A stretch of 64,000 bases of DNA from Pseudoalteromonas arctica (GTDB lineage Bacteria; Pseudomonadota; Gammaproteobacteria; Enterobacterales; Alteromonadaceae). Location: assembly GCF_012927645.1 (NCBI RefSeq), contig NZ_JABBMT010000004.1:62001-126000 (forward strand), read 5' to 3'. Positions within the stretch are counted from its first letter, which is position 1, and every line of letters begins with the position of its first letter. The notes under the pieces were generated by a model. That model made no database searches and had not been told where the DNA came from. It saw nothing but the letters and a program-made list of their open reading frames with translations. Below are positions 29,260-38,565 of the stretch, piece by piece. A program made the position numbers and the translations under genes.

Positions 29260-29871
29260 TTACTGTAATAGCTGTTTATACTGCTCAGTTAAGTGCACCT
29301 TGAGTTCTGGGTGCGCTACTAATAATTCAACGAGCTGTGCTTTAGCGGCTGTTGTATCACCCTCAGCGATGAGTGTGTCTATAAGTTTAAATTTATTTGC
29401 CACATTCTCGGTGATAATTTCAAGCTCTACTAACAACGCACTTTTTGCTGTCATGCTTTGTGCTTCAAATTGCCTTCCTGCCATTTTTTCACTACGTTGA
29501 CGCTGCTGGGATTGTCTTAATTGCATTGTTTGAGTTTGAGTTTGAGCTTGCGCTTCGCTTGGCATTATTTCAAACGTAGCGTCTTGTTCATCATTTAAAA
29601 TTTTCAGCTCGTTCAGCTCTGACGTTTGATGATACTGTGCGCTATTTTGCACATATAAAACTGCCACTAATACCAGTGATGCAGCTGTCGATAATTGCCC
29701 ATACCAGGTTTGATAAAATCGCTTAGGTTTAGTGATTGGAGTTACTTTATTAGCTGTAACGTCATCTGCTGCACGTTTTAGTATTTGCTCATCAAGTTGT
29801 GAACTTGGCTGCTCCGTTGCACCCCGTTTATAAAGTGAAGCAATATCATGATTGGTGAATTTATCACTCAT
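29260..29871 (-). CDS. putative anti-sigma factor, single-pass membrane protein
   Basis: A 203-residue protein with a cytosolic N-terminus (about 60 residues), one membrane helix (STAASLVLVAVLYVQ) and a periplasmic Gln-rich, helical C-terminus. Its start overlaps the stop of the ECF sigma gene by 8 bases, the usual arrangement for a cognate anti-sigma. No zinc-binding anti-sigma motif is seen, so the role is inferred from position and topology. Confidence 0.65.
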   Translation of the reverse strand: MSDKFTNHDIASLYKRGATEQPSSQLDEQILKRAADDVTANKVTPITKPKRFYQTWYGQLSTAASLVLVAVLYVQNSAQYHQTSELNELKILNDEQDATFEIMPSEAQAQTQTQTMQLRQSQQRQRSEKMAGRQFEAQSMTAKSALLVELEIITENVANKFKLIDTLIAEGDTTAAKAQLVELLVAHPELKVHLTEQYKQLLQ

Positions 29872-30442
29872 CGTTAGTCTCCAGTTTATACTTAATACAT
29901 TGCTTTAACTTGGCTACGGCATAGCGAATGCGGCTTTTGATATTTTCAGTTGTTTCAACCACTAATTCGGCAATTTCTTTGAGGGTCAAATCAGCTTCGT
30001 GTTTAAGTAAAAACGCTTCTTTTTGCTCGCGGGGTAATTGCGCTAAACATGCTTTTAACTGCGTTGCTTGTTGCTCCAGCTCAAATTTTTTAGAATCTGA
30101 TTGATTGTTATGATCAGCAACCTCGGCAATTTCAATGTCTTGATTATCGCTCTCTAGCCATTTGTTTTGCGTAGCAGTTCGGCGGTAATGATCAATCAAT
30201 TCATTATGGGCAATACGATACAACCAGGTCGTAAATTTGGCGCTCACTTGATATTTCGAGCGTGCTTTTATGAGCTTGTTCCATACTTCTTGATAAAGCT
30301 CTTCAGCCACTTGCGGGCTTGCGCACTGGCGTAAAAAATAACGATATAAGCTATTTTTATGGCGCAGGTACAGCTGTGAAAAAGCCTGTACATCGCCTTG
30401 GCCGTAACTCAACATTAATTGCTCATCAGCTAGTTCTGTCAT
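29864..30442 (-). CDS. ECF RNA polymerase sigma factor
   Basis: A 192-residue sigma-70 family factor with only regions 2 and 4, hence the ECF type. Region 2 shows EELYQEVWNKLIKARSKY and TWLYRIAHNELIDHYRR; region 4 has LPREQKEAFLLKHEADLTLKEIAEL and then the recognition helix. It probably directs a stress or envelope regulon that includes its own operon. It follows the VWA lipoprotein gene by 55 bases and overlaps the putative anti-sigma gene. Confidence 0.93.
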   Translation of the reverse strand: MTELADEQLMLSYGQGDVQAFSQLYLRHKNSLYRYFLRQCASPQVAEELYQEVWNKLIKARSKYQVSAKFTTWLYRIAHNELIDHYRRTATQNKWLESDNQDIEIAEVADHNNQSDSKKFELEQQATQLKACLAQLPREQKEAFLLKHEADLTLKEIAELVVETTENIKSRIRYAVAKLKQCIKYKLETNDE

Positions 30443-30497
30443 AACGTCCTTTACTTGTACCCAAACCTCCTCAAGATGCGTGTTTCAGTTGGGTATA

Positions 30498-32234
30498 CTA
30501 CAATGCCGCAGCATTATTAACGAGTTGCACAAACTCACTACGATAGCCAAATGTGTCTATGCCTTTGTTAGCGGTTGCCAATTTAGCACAATCTTCATAC
30601 TGCCAGTCTCCGGTATATTTTGCACCTTTTAATAATTGAGCAAACCCAGCGACCGCCGCGGCAAATTTAAAGTCTTGGCTGGCTTGCGATAAAGGCAGCT
30701 CACCTTTAGGTGTTGCAACAACTTGAGTGAACAACTGGCTTTGCTCAGCGTCAGGCTGTTTATAACGCACTTTTACAAAGGCGAGTTCATTGCTGGTAGC
30801 CAGTTTTTTGTCTTCTTTAGATTGGTAACGCAGCTCATCGATTTGTTTATGTTCGGAATTCGCTAAGGTTATTTCATACAGTGCCGTCACTGTATGCCCT
30901 GCCCCTAACTCTGCGGCATCGACCTTATCGTTATTAAAATCTTCATTAGCGAGTACGCGATTTTGATAACCAATTAAACGATATTCAGCGACCTGCTGTG
31001 GATTGAATTCCACCTGAATTTTGACATCTTTGGCAATAATTTGCATGGTGCTGCTTAGCTCATCAACCAGTACTTTGCGTGCTTCGTTTATGTTATCTAT
31101 GTAAGCATGCTGGCCGTTACCTATATTTGCCAGTTGCTCCATTAGGCCATCATTATAATAACCTTGGCCAAAACCAAGCGTGGTCAAAGCAACGCCCGTT
31201 TTACGTTTTGCTGCCACCAACTCTTTGAGTTTATCAACCGATTGCACGCCTACATTAAAGTCGCCGTCGGTGGCTAAAATCACCCGATTAATGCCACCTT
31301 TTTTAAAGTTTTGTTGTGCTATTTGATACGCAAGCTCAATACCTTGCTCGCCATTTGTTGAACCGCCCGCAGCCAGTTTATCTAACGCAGCACTGATAAC
31401 GTGTTGATAATTGCCTTTCGTTGCTGGCAATACCACGCCTGCGGCACCAGCGTACACAACAATAGCAACAGAGTCATTTTCATCTAATTGCTTAGTTAAC
31501 ATGGTTAAACTGGTTTTTAACAAGGGCAACTTGTTTGGCACATTCATCGAGCCAGATACATCCAGTAAAAACACTAAATTCGCCGCCTTTAAATCAGCTT
31601 TTTCGACCTCAAAACCTTTAATGCCAATTTTAAGTAATTGACGATCCTCATTCCAAGGCGCTGTTGCCAACTCAGTATGCACCTTAAAGGGTGAACTAAT
31701 ATTTTCGGGCGCACTGTAGCCATAATCAAAATAGTTAATAAAGGCTTCTTCGCGCACAGCATCACTTGGTGGTAGCTGCCCCATATTCAACATTCTACGG
31801 GTATTGCTGTAACTACCGGTATCAACATCAATTGAAAAAGTTGATACCGGCTCTGTGATTGTTTGCTTAACAGGATTTTGCTGGGATTTTAAATAGTTTT
31901 CGCGATCTTGCTTTGACTCAAATACCACCTTATCAACTGGAGCTGGCGGCATTGGCTGCAATACTGGTCGCTGCCTAGCAACACTTTCATGCATCACCCC
32001 TTGCGGCATTGCTGCATAACTTATAGCATTTTGCCTCTGCCTTTTTTGCACTTGTAGCTCTAATTGCTGTTCATCGTTTTGTTTGTTTTGCGCCGCGTTG
32101 TTTACTTGGCTTTGTTGATCATCAACATCACGTGGCGCACTTTGCTCACAGCCAGTTAAGCCGGCTATCACCGCAAGGCTCAACACAGCTAAACGTAAAT
32201 TAATTTGTTGGATATTACTAATCTTGTTATTCAT
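30498..32234 (-). CDS. YfbK-like VWA-domain lipoprotein
   Basis: A 578-residue lipoprotein (lipobox LTGC near residue 29) with a disordered Gln-rich N-terminal part. A conserved domain before the VWA carries FSIDVDTGSYSN. The VWA domain follows with an intact MIDAS motif DVSGSMN (near residue 225) and ATDGDFN, and then a YfbK C-terminal domain ending FGYRSEFVQLV. It should bind a partner protein through a metal ion at the envelope. Its gene leads the unit VWA-sigma-putative anti-sigma, so it may sense or execute part of that envelope response. Confidence 0.9.
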   Translation of the reverse strand: MNNKISNIQQINLRLAVLSLAVIAGLTGCEQSAPRDVDDQQSQVNNAAQNKQNDEQQLELQVQKRQRQNAISYAAMPQGVMHESVARQRPVLQPMPPAPVDKVVFESKQDRENYLKSQQNPVKQTITEPVSTFSIDVDTGSYSNTRRMLNMGQLPPSDAVREEAFINYFDYGYSAPENISSPFKVHTELATAPWNEDRQLLKIGIKGFEVEKADLKAANLVFLLDVSGSMNVPNKLPLLKTSLTMLTKQLDENDSVAIVVYAGAAGVVLPATKGNYQHVISAALDKLAAGGSTNGEQGIELAYQIAQQNFKKGGINRVILATDGDFNVGVQSVDKLKELVAAKRKTGVALTTLGFGQGYYNDGLMEQLANIGNGQHAYIDNINEARKVLVDELSSTMQIIAKDVKIQVEFNPQQVAEYRLIGYQNRVLANEDFNNDKVDAAELGAGHTVTALYEITLANSEHKQIDELRYQSKEDKKLATSNELAFVKVRYKQPDAEQSQLFTQVVATPKGELPLSQASQDFKFAAAVAGFAQLLKGAKYTGDWQYEDCAKLATANKGIDTFGYRSEFVQLVNNAAAL

Positions 32235-32381
32235 AAAATCACCTTATCGTCTATCAAATGAAGATCTCTAAGGCTATAAACGGATGACTTTAAAAAGTGG
32301 GGTTAATTATTTTTCTATTCATCCTATTTAATATCTACGTTACGAGTGCTGAGTTATAATTGCGATCCCTCTTTATTATTG

Positions 32382-33596
32382 ATGATTTTAGTTTTGAACT
32401 CGATTCCCATTAAAAGAACTGCTTTTTCTTCTGCTATTTTAATTTTAGGCATTATCTTTATTGCCGCTAACTTACGCGCGCCGGTTACAGGGCTTGCTCC
32501 TGTGCTTGAGCAAATAATTTTAAGCTTTGCTTTAACTCCTTCTCAAGCCGGTATGCTCACTACTTTGCCATTAATTGCCTTTGCCTTAGCCAGCCCAATG
32601 GCGGCAAGTCTTGCTAAAAAACAAGGCTTGGAAATATCACTGTTTATTGCCCTTATTCTGATTGGATTGGGCTTGGCTTCGCGGCTAATTGACTCTATGC
32701 CAATGCTTTACTTAGGTACAGCAGTCATTGGCATCGGTATCGCAATTGGTAACGTGCTGTTACCGAGTTTAATTAAACGCGACTTCCCACATAAAGTGGC
32801 AGTGATGACCTCTACTTACGTACTAGCAATGGGAATTTTTGGAGGCAGTTATGCCGCGCTTATTATTCCGCTGGCTGAGTATAAAAGTATGGGTTGGCAA
32901 TTAGCCCTTGCGTGTTATGGCTTACTTACCCTAGTGAGTATTATTGTTTGGCTACCGCAGTTAAAACTTCATACTAAGCCAACAAAAGATCTACTCGCAA
33001 GTGTTAACAGCAACAAAGTATGGCACGAAGCACTTGCGTGGCAGATCACCTTACTGCTAGGGTTAAACTCATTTTTTACCTATATTATGATTAGTTGGTT
33101 GCCGAGTATTTTGATTGAAGGTGGCCATACAGCGCAGCATGCGGGTGCGCTACAAGGTGCCTTTCAAGTAGCGTCTGCAGTACCTGGTATTATCTTAATA
33201 CCACTGTTGGCAAAGCTTAAAGATCAACGTATTTTAACCTGCTTGTTAGCACTAACAGCCGCAACATGCTCACTTGGGCTACTTTATTTACCTGCATTTG
33301 CCTCACTGTGGGCGGTCACCTTAGGGTTTTGCTCAGGCGCCTGCTTTATTTTAGGTTTGTCGTTTATTAGCTTGCGTACTCATGACACCCAACAAGCCAC
33401 CTCGCTGTCGGGCATGGCGCAGTGTTTAGGTTACTTACTTGCTGCCTCTGGGCCGATTATCGCGGGAGCATTACATAGTTACTCTGGTAATTGGACAACC
33501 ACCTTGTGGTTATGCGCTTTTGCTAGCGCATTGTGCGCCGTATTTGGTTATTTAGGTGGCCGCAATATCACCATGACAAATAACAGCAATACCTAA
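32382..33596 (+). CDS. CynX/NimT-type MFS transporter
   Basis: A roughly 404-residue, 12-helix permease of the cyanate/nitroimidazole (CynX/NimT) branch. The first helix region IIFIAANLRAPVTGLAPVL is typical. The substrate is unknown; relatives export or import small anions and drugs. I start it at the ATG at 32382. A GTG at 32346 gives 12 more poorly conserved residues. It is a single gene, divergent from the VWA operon. Confidence 0.88.
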   Translation: MILVLNSIPIKRTAFSSAILILGIIFIAANLRAPVTGLAPVLEQIILSFALTPSQAGMLTTLPLIAFALASPMAASLAKKQGLEISLFIALILIGLGLASRLIDSMPMLYLGTAVIGIGIAIGNVLLPSLIKRDFPHKVAVMTSTYVLAMGIFGGSYAALIIPLAEYKSMGWQLALACYGLLTLVSIIVWLPQLKLHTKPTKDLLASVNSNKVWHEALAWQITLLLGLNSFFTYIMISWLPSILIEGGHTAQHAGALQGAFQVASAVPGIILIPLLAKLKDQRILTCLLALTAATCSLGLLYLPAFASLWAVTLGFCSGACFILGLSFISLRTHDTQQATSLSGMAQCLGYLLAASGPIIAGALHSYSGNWTTTLWLCAFASALCAVFGYLGGRNITMTNNSNT

Positions 33597-33610
33597 TCTG
33601 CACACCTATA

Positions 33611-33641
33611 TCAATGCACTGCTTAAACGCAGTACATTGAT
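33611..33641 (+). terminator. hairpin after the MFS gene
   Basis: ATATCAATG-ACTGC and GCAGT-CATTGATAT arms (one mismatch) form a long stem soon after the MFS stop. Only a short T-rich tail follows, so this is a probable but not strong terminator. Confidence 0.55.
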
Positions 33642-33763
33642 ATCTTTATAGCACTGGGGGGGAATCACGAACAGAGTAAAGCAGTTACACCCTGTTGTGC
33701 TGATGACTCGCAAGTTCCCTGTCTTTTGTTATCGTTATACCGCTAAGTATTACAAAATATACA

Positions 33764-34186
33764 TCATGAAATAGGTGTTTCAGGCACAGTATCAAAGCCA
33801 GTTATAGTGTTCAGCTCTGTTAACCAAGATGGGCTTGAACGACACCAAATTTGCGCTTTAGGTATAAGTTGCTCGCGCTGCTCAACCGCACCAATTCGTA
33901 ATGCATAAATTTTATCTCCCTCACCTACTGATGTTGCATATAACGATGTACCACAATTACCGCAAAACCCTTGTGCCCGCTTATTACCACTTTCAGCTGT
34001 TTTTATATATTCTTTCGGTGCAACTGCTGTAAACGTAATCGCGTTAAGGTGCGACATAACCACAGTGCGAAATGGTGCACTGGCTATAATTTGGCAATCA
34101 GTACAATGACAATTTATTACTTTATTTTCATCAACGTCAGCGGTGTAAGTTACTTCACCACAATGACAACGTCCGGTAATTTGCAT
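33764..34186 (-). CDS. GFA-family zinc protein
   Basis: A 140-residue protein of the GFA (glutathione-dependent formaldehyde-activating) family. Its zinc ligands are in GRCHCGEV, NCHCTDCQ and FCGNCGTSLY. Most members are not true formaldehyde enzymes, so the substrate is unknown. I take the ATG at 34186, which has AGGAA 6 bases upstream; the longer frame starting at 34228 adds 14 unrelated residues. Confidence 0.9.
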   Translation of the reverse strand: MQITGRCHCGEVTYTADVDENKVINCHCTDCQIIASAPFRTVVMSHLNAITFTAVAPKEYIKTAESGNKRAQGFCGNCGTSLYATSVGEGDKIYALRIGAVEQREQLIPKAQIWCRSSPSWLTELNTITGFDTVPETPIS

Positions 34187-34300
34187 AATAATTCCTACAT
34201 TAAGTTTTAGCCGTAAAGTGGCCAGCACTTTACACCAAATAACGTGGTATATTCAACACTCTTTTGCCATTAGGTTTATACCCAATACGTTAGAAGATAA

Positions 34301-34678
34301 TCAATCAGTAATTTCCACTCGCCATGGTGGGTTTAAGCGATTTTCACCTGCCCAATAAAGCTTAATTTGATTTCCTGATGGGTCTATCAGCTTAGCTTCA
34401 CGCCATAAGTAACACTGTTCAATAATCTCTGTATCAAATTCAATACCTTTAGCTTTTAATGATTCAATCCACTGGTTTAAGTTATCACTTTCAAAGTATA
34501 TAACAGCACCGTTTATAAATTGTTTATCAGTGAGTAACAATGAAAATGTGGCTTTATTTGCACATTCAAAACGCGAGTAATGATCCGTTTTTACAATTTG
34601 TGCAAAACCCATAGCCAAATAAAATTGATTGGCTTTTTCGATGTCAGTGACAGGTAAAGTGATTTGATTAAGGTTCAT
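34301..34678 (-). CDS. VOC/glyoxalase-like protein
   Basis: A 125-residue vicinal-oxygen-chelate fold protein. It opens with INLNQITLPVTDIEKANQFY-like family sequence (start MNLNQITLPV), has paired beta-alpha-beta-beta-beta modules, and ends with DPSGNQIKLY, the metal-side strand. It could be a glyoxalase, dioxygenase or drug-binding protein; the reaction is not readable. It stands alone between GFA and desaturase genes on the same strand. Confidence 0.87.
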   Translation of the reverse strand: MNLNQITLPVTDIEKANQFYLAMGFAQIVKTDHYSRFECANKATFSLLLTDKQFINGAVIYFESDNLNQWIESLKAKGIEFDTEIIEQCYLWREAKLIDPSGNQIKLYWAGENRLNPPWRVEITD

Positions 34679-34764
34679 AGTCGTTACCTAAAAAATATTG
34701 AGTTAGATAACGACTTTAAAACCTAAACTTAACTAGAGGTCAATTAGTAATTTGTACCTTGATA

Positions 34765-35760
34765 TTAAGAAGCTTGATAACGATTTGCTTGTTTGATGCT
34801 AGCAAAGTCATTAAAACGAACACCGTGTTTTTTCATTACCTCAAGCACTTTCTTGCTGATCATTTGGCGTAAATAAAATGGCTGATTCGGCACAAAATGG
34901 TGAATTGTATGGGTATGGCCAAAGTTAAAACAAAACAAGTTAAACGGTGCAAATAAACGGCTGGTTATTACATGCGTTTGCTCCAGCATGTTATTAACGC
35001 CGCCGTAGTAATGCATTGATGACGTCACAAAGTTAAGCGAGCTAGAGCGCACAATATTAGGCACAATCAACACCACCATTAAAAACTCAAACACCGCCAT
35101 AATGTCCAACAACAACGCCGGCGAATTAGCCGCAAGTGGGATAAATAAATTAACTAAATGGAACACAATTACGCTGTATAAAATAGCAAAGTACGCAGTG
35201 GTAATCGGAAACCCTGCGTTAAATACCTTAAAAAAGCTAAACCCTTTGATTTCTTTACTAAAGCGTTTAGCGTTAATCAACAAACCGAGTAAGCTATCAA
35301 CAATTACCAACGCCCTTAACAATGGCTTTTTAATACCATTACCCACTAAGCGCTCTTCTAAGTCTTGCTCAGTACCCGACACTTTATGATGGTGTAAATG
35401 CATTTTACGACGATACCATGGGCTAATTGTATTAGGCCGCATCAGCCACACTGTTAACATCATAAAGTTATGTAGAAAAGGTTGGTTACTAAAGTACTGT
35501 TTATGAATAAGGTCGTGTTCAAGCTCGTGGGAAATTGATGCTGCAATTGCAGCTAAAATAATACATAGCCACGCTGGGATAATAGCAAAGTAATAAAGCG
35601 CACCAACCCCAATTAACGCACCGAGTGATAATAATAAAATAGCCATCCCGATAGTATTTTGATGGGCTAATAACGGATACTTTTGACGAAGCTTAGTTTC
35701 TTCAGCTTTAATCGCCTTAACAATGGCTTGAATGTTTTCCTTAGCACTTAACGTGGTCAT
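34765..35760 (-). CDS. membrane fatty-acid desaturase/hydroxylase family
   Basis: A 331-residue integral membrane di-iron enzyme. The three histidine boxes are HELEHDLIH (near residue 85), HLHHH (near 121) and HTIHHF (near 284), with membrane helices between them. It inserts a double bond or hydroxyl into an acyl chain or alkane-like substrate, which fits cold-adapted marine membranes; the exact substrate is unknown. I start at the ATG at 35760. A TTG three codons upstream is less likely. Confidence 0.87.
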   Translation of the reverse strand: MTTLSAKENIQAIVKAIKAEETKLRQKYPLLAHQNTIGMAILLLSLGALIGVGALYYFAIIPAWLCIILAAIAASISHELEHDLIHKQYFSNQPFLHNFMMLTVWLMRPNTISPWYRRKMHLHHHKVSGTEQDLEERLVGNGIKKPLLRALVIVDSLLGLLINAKRFSKEIKGFSFFKVFNAGFPITTAYFAILYSVIVFHLVNLFIPLAANSPALLLDIMAVFEFLMVVLIVPNIVRSSSLNFVTSSMHYYGGVNNMLEQTHVITSRLFAPFNLFCFNFGHTHTIHHFVPNQPFYLRQMISKKVLEVMKKHGVRFNDFASIKQANRYQAS

Positions 35761-35897
35761 AAATAGCAACTAATAATCAAAGTTACGCAGATGATACCCG
35801 AATAAATAAAAAGCTGCTATAGCGAGCAACGAGCAAACAAAATAATGCTGACTTTTGTGATTAAGCCTCTAGTCACGAAAGCCAGCACTTTGATTGA

Positions 35898-37067
35898 TTA
35901 ATTCACTGCTGAAAGTTTGAAGTCAGAACTTGTCTTCTGATTTAGCAAGATACTAATCAACGCTAATATCGTAAAGACTAAGCTTGATAAGAATAGATTT
36001 TCTACACCGAACTGAGAGATAAACCACCCAGCTACTATCGAGCCAATGGTGATCCCAAGGTTTGAAAAAGAGATGTAAAGACTATTTGCAAATACTTTCG
36101 CATCACCTGCATTATCCATAACCCATGTTTGGCTCACAACCAAGCCAGCAGAGTGTACAGCCCCCCAAAACGCGACCATTGCTATCATGAAGGAGAACGA
36201 GAAACCCATGAAGTATACAACAAGATAGATAAGGCCAAGTGTAATAGGGTAAAGCATCACGGTCTTTTTCATGTTTTTGCCAAGTAATTTGCCAAAGATG
36301 AAGTTACCAAAGATACCAAACACACCGAACACCATCAGCATTGCACTAATCCACGTGCCGTTCATATTCGTTACAGTACTTAAATACTGAGTAATAAAGC
36401 TGTACGAAGAAAACATCGCTGCAAATACGAATATAACAGTGAATAATGACAACCACATTGATTTGCTACGTAAGATAGTCACCTGAGAGCCAAAAGACAT
36501 TTTTTCCTCAACAGGAGCGCTTTCCATCAAGAACATCACACTCACTAACGCAATGGCACAAGCGGCTAAACCAAAGTAAAAGGCATAAGCAAGTGAATAC
36601 TGTTCAGCTAGAAAAGCGCTAATAGGAATACCGAAGACCAAACCAACAGCGACACCACCAAATACTTTTGCTGCGGCGTTGCTTTGCTCTTCTACTGAAA
36701 CCATAGAAGTGGCTGCTACCAATGCAACTGAAAAGAAAACCGCATGCATCAAGGCTGGCAGAACGCGAAATATCATCATGGTCGTGTAATCTTGCGTCAT
36801 GGCGTACACCAGATTCGATAGAACGAACAAAGAAAGAATGCCAATTAAGACGTATTTTCTATTCCACCTAGACATCATTAATGTAATAAAAGGCCCACTC
36901 ACCGCGACGACGACGGCGTAGACACTGACTAACAGGCCTGCTTTTTGTACATCAATATTGAAGTCTTTCATGACTTGTGGAAGGAGACCAATAATACCAA
37001 GCTCTGTCGTGATAACGCCAAAGACGGCTAAAGATAGAGCAAAGATAAACAAGCTTTGTTTTTTCAT
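35898..37067 (-). CDS. MFS efflux transporter, AraJ/DHA1-like
   Basis: A 389-residue, 12-helix permease of the drug:proton antiporter type, starting FIFALSLAVFGVITTELGIIG. The motif after helix 2 is weakly kept (MMSRWNRKYVLIG). The substrate is unknown. Its promoter region contains the same GGACTTAAT motif as the LysR/SDR intergenic region, so it may belong to that regulon. Confidence 0.9.
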   Translation of the reverse strand: MKKQSLFIFALSLAVFGVITTELGIIGLLPQVMKDFNIDVQKAGLLVSVYAVVVAVSGPFITLMMSRWNRKYVLIGILSLFVLSNLVYAMTQDYTTMMIFRVLPALMHAVFFSVALVAATSMVSVEEQSNAAAKVFGGVAVGLVFGIPISAFLAEQYSLAYAFYFGLAACAIALVSVMFLMESAPVEEKMSFGSQVTILRSKSMWLSLFTVIFVFAAMFSSYSFITQYLSTVTNMNGTWISAMLMVFGVFGIFGNFIFGKLLGKNMKKTVMLYPITLGLIYLVVYFMGFSFSFMIAMVAFWGAVHSAGLVVSQTWVMDNAGDAKVFANSLYISFSNLGITIGSIVAGWFISQFGVENLFLSSLVFTILALISILLNQKTSSDFKLSAVN

Positions 37068-37520
37068 TGTTTCAACTCAAATTATTAATATGCGGTAATT
37101 GCGTACCGTCGATATTAGTTGCTGTTAGAGCCCTAAATCCAAATTTTGGAAAAGTGGCACAAAAATGTTGTTTTTTCATCAAATAAAAATGCCGTATCAA
37201 TGCGATTGAATTCGGCAACGTATCAGAATCCGTATGATCAAAGGGTGGAGATTTTTTCTTACCCGATGACATGTGTTTAGAACCGTGTTGTAGGCAACGT
37301 GTTAATGGCGACAATGGGGTTTATTCGTCGTCACATCGAACCTCTAAGTCTTACCGAAATATAGCGGTAGCCTTTTAAATCTAATTATCAACTTGGACAG
37401 CATAGTAACGGATAAAATGAATTTAATTAAGTCCACTTAGTTACCAATAGACAGTCCTACAGGGACTTAATGTATTTTTAAGAAGTGTCAGCCGGCAAAT
37501 TAGGCCTCAAATAAAAATCG
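37068..37520. other. long intergenic region with motif pair
   Basis: This is a 450-base gap between an MFS start and a LysR stop. An 80-codon minus frame (37072-37314) lacks any recognisable domain or ribosome site and is probably chance. The only structure I see is the inverted ATTAAGTCC / GGACTTAAT pair listed separately. Confidence 0.5.
37426..37471. promoter_or_regulatory. inverted repeat ATTAAGTCC - N28 - GGACTTAAT
   Basis: Two exact 9-base inverted copies lie about 360 bases before the MFS start and just beyond the LysR 3' end. The same word occurs at 38484-38492 in the LysR/SDR intergenic region, with a variant (GGGACTTTAT) at 38460. This points to a shared binding site, perhaps of the LysR protein. 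Confidence 0.4.
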
Positions 37521-38444
37521 TTATAATGAAGCCTCAAAAACATCTGGATGATGACTCGATAAAGCAATGATTTCATCTATGATGACTCTTATTTTAGGTA
37601 GGATATAAGGCGTTTTCAGCCAAACAATACTGATGGGTGCTCCTTCGCCATTGAGCTTCTCTAATACAGGGCATAATTGCCCATCATCAAGGTATTGCTT
37701 GACTAGCCATACTGGTAGTTGAGCTAAACCTGCACCAGATAAAGCCGATTGCAAAATACCTTCACAATCGGCTATCTCATGACGTGCTGAAATATCAACA
37801 GGTTCTGTTGTGCCTTTAGCATTTTTCAGCAGCCAACTATGCCTTTGTCCTATAGGCCAACCGACGATGCAATCGTGTTGGGCGAGATCTTCTTTTTTGG
37901 TAATCGTCTCTCGAGTTGCTAAATAAGAGGGGGAGGCACATATCACCCTTTTTTGCTCGCCAATTTTGCGTGCAACAATATCGCCCGAGTTTTCTAAGTG
38001 ACCAACGCGAATCGCAAGGTCAATCCCGTCACTAACTAAATCAGTAGGACGATCATTAAAGGTGATAGATAAATCTAACTGCTCGAACTTGGACGTTAAT
38101 TCTAACAACTTGGGTAAAATTGCTCTTCTACCGAGAACTGCAGGTAAATCAATACGCACACGCCCTGATGGCAATAGCTGTTGATTGCTTAAACGCTGTT
38201 CTGCTTCATCTAAAATGGTTATCGCTTTAAGGCAGTCTGCTAAATAGGAATCCCCATCATTGGTTAACGCGATACGTCGAGTTGTTCTATGAAGGAGCTT
38301 GGTTCCTAACTGTTTTTCTAGTCGAGCAACGCTTTTACTTAAGGCTGAACCTGTCATCCCAAGGGCTTGGGCCGCAAGGGTAAAACTCCCCAGCTGCGCT
38401 ACGGTCACAAACTGGCGAACTTCCACAAACTGACTTTTCAACAT
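37521..38444 (-). CDS. LysR-family transcriptional regulator
   Basis: A 307-residue LysR regulator. The N-terminal winged helix reads TVAQLGSFTLAAQALGMTGSALSKSVARLEKQLG (split here over residues 13-46), and the C-terminal effector-binding domain shows SDGIDLAIRVGHL, as in the aromatic-resistance/CrgA-like subgroup. It is divergent from a short-chain dehydrogenase gene 121 bases away, the classic arrangement of a LysR regulator and its target. Confidence 0.93.
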   Translation of the reverse strand: MLKSQFVEVRQFVTVAQLGSFTLAAQALGMTGSALSKSVARLEKQLGTKLLHRTTRRIALTNDGDSYLADCLKAITILDEAEQRLSNQQLLPSGRVRIDLPAVLGRRAILPKLLELTSKFEQLDLSITFNDRPTDLVSDGIDLAIRVGHLENSGDIVARKIGEQKRVICASPSYLATRETITKKEDLAQHDCIVGWPIGQRHSWLLKNAKGTTEPVDISARHEIADCEGILQSALSGAGLAQLPVWLVKQYLDDGQLCPVLEKLNGEGAPISIVWLKTPYILPKIRVIIDEIIALSSHHPDVFEASL

Positions 38445-38483
38445 TGATTAATTCCTTATGGGACTTTATGATTATCATTATAT

Positions 38484-38492
38484 GGACTTAAT
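38484..38492. promoter_or_regulatory. GGACTTAAT motif in LysR/SDR divergent promoter
   Basis: An exact third copy of the word found twice near 37430-37470, located 40 bases upstream of the LysR start and 74 before the SDR start. It is a candidate operator for the LysR protein. Confidence 0.35.
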
Positions 38493-38565
38493 AAGTAAAT
38501 GTGAATCGATTATTCTGCGTACATCAACGAAATAATTACATCGATTTTTTAACTTAAAGGTAAAC

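Noticed and set aside
29521..29560. Short tandem repeat (GTTTGA/GTTTGAG-like) in the putative anti-sigma gene
   Set aside because: It simply encodes a Gln/Thr-rich stretch in frame and is not a separate element.
37072..37314. 80-codon minus-strand frame upstream of the MFS gene
   Set aside because: No domain, no clear ribosome site and odd composition; it lies in a long promoter region and is probably chance.
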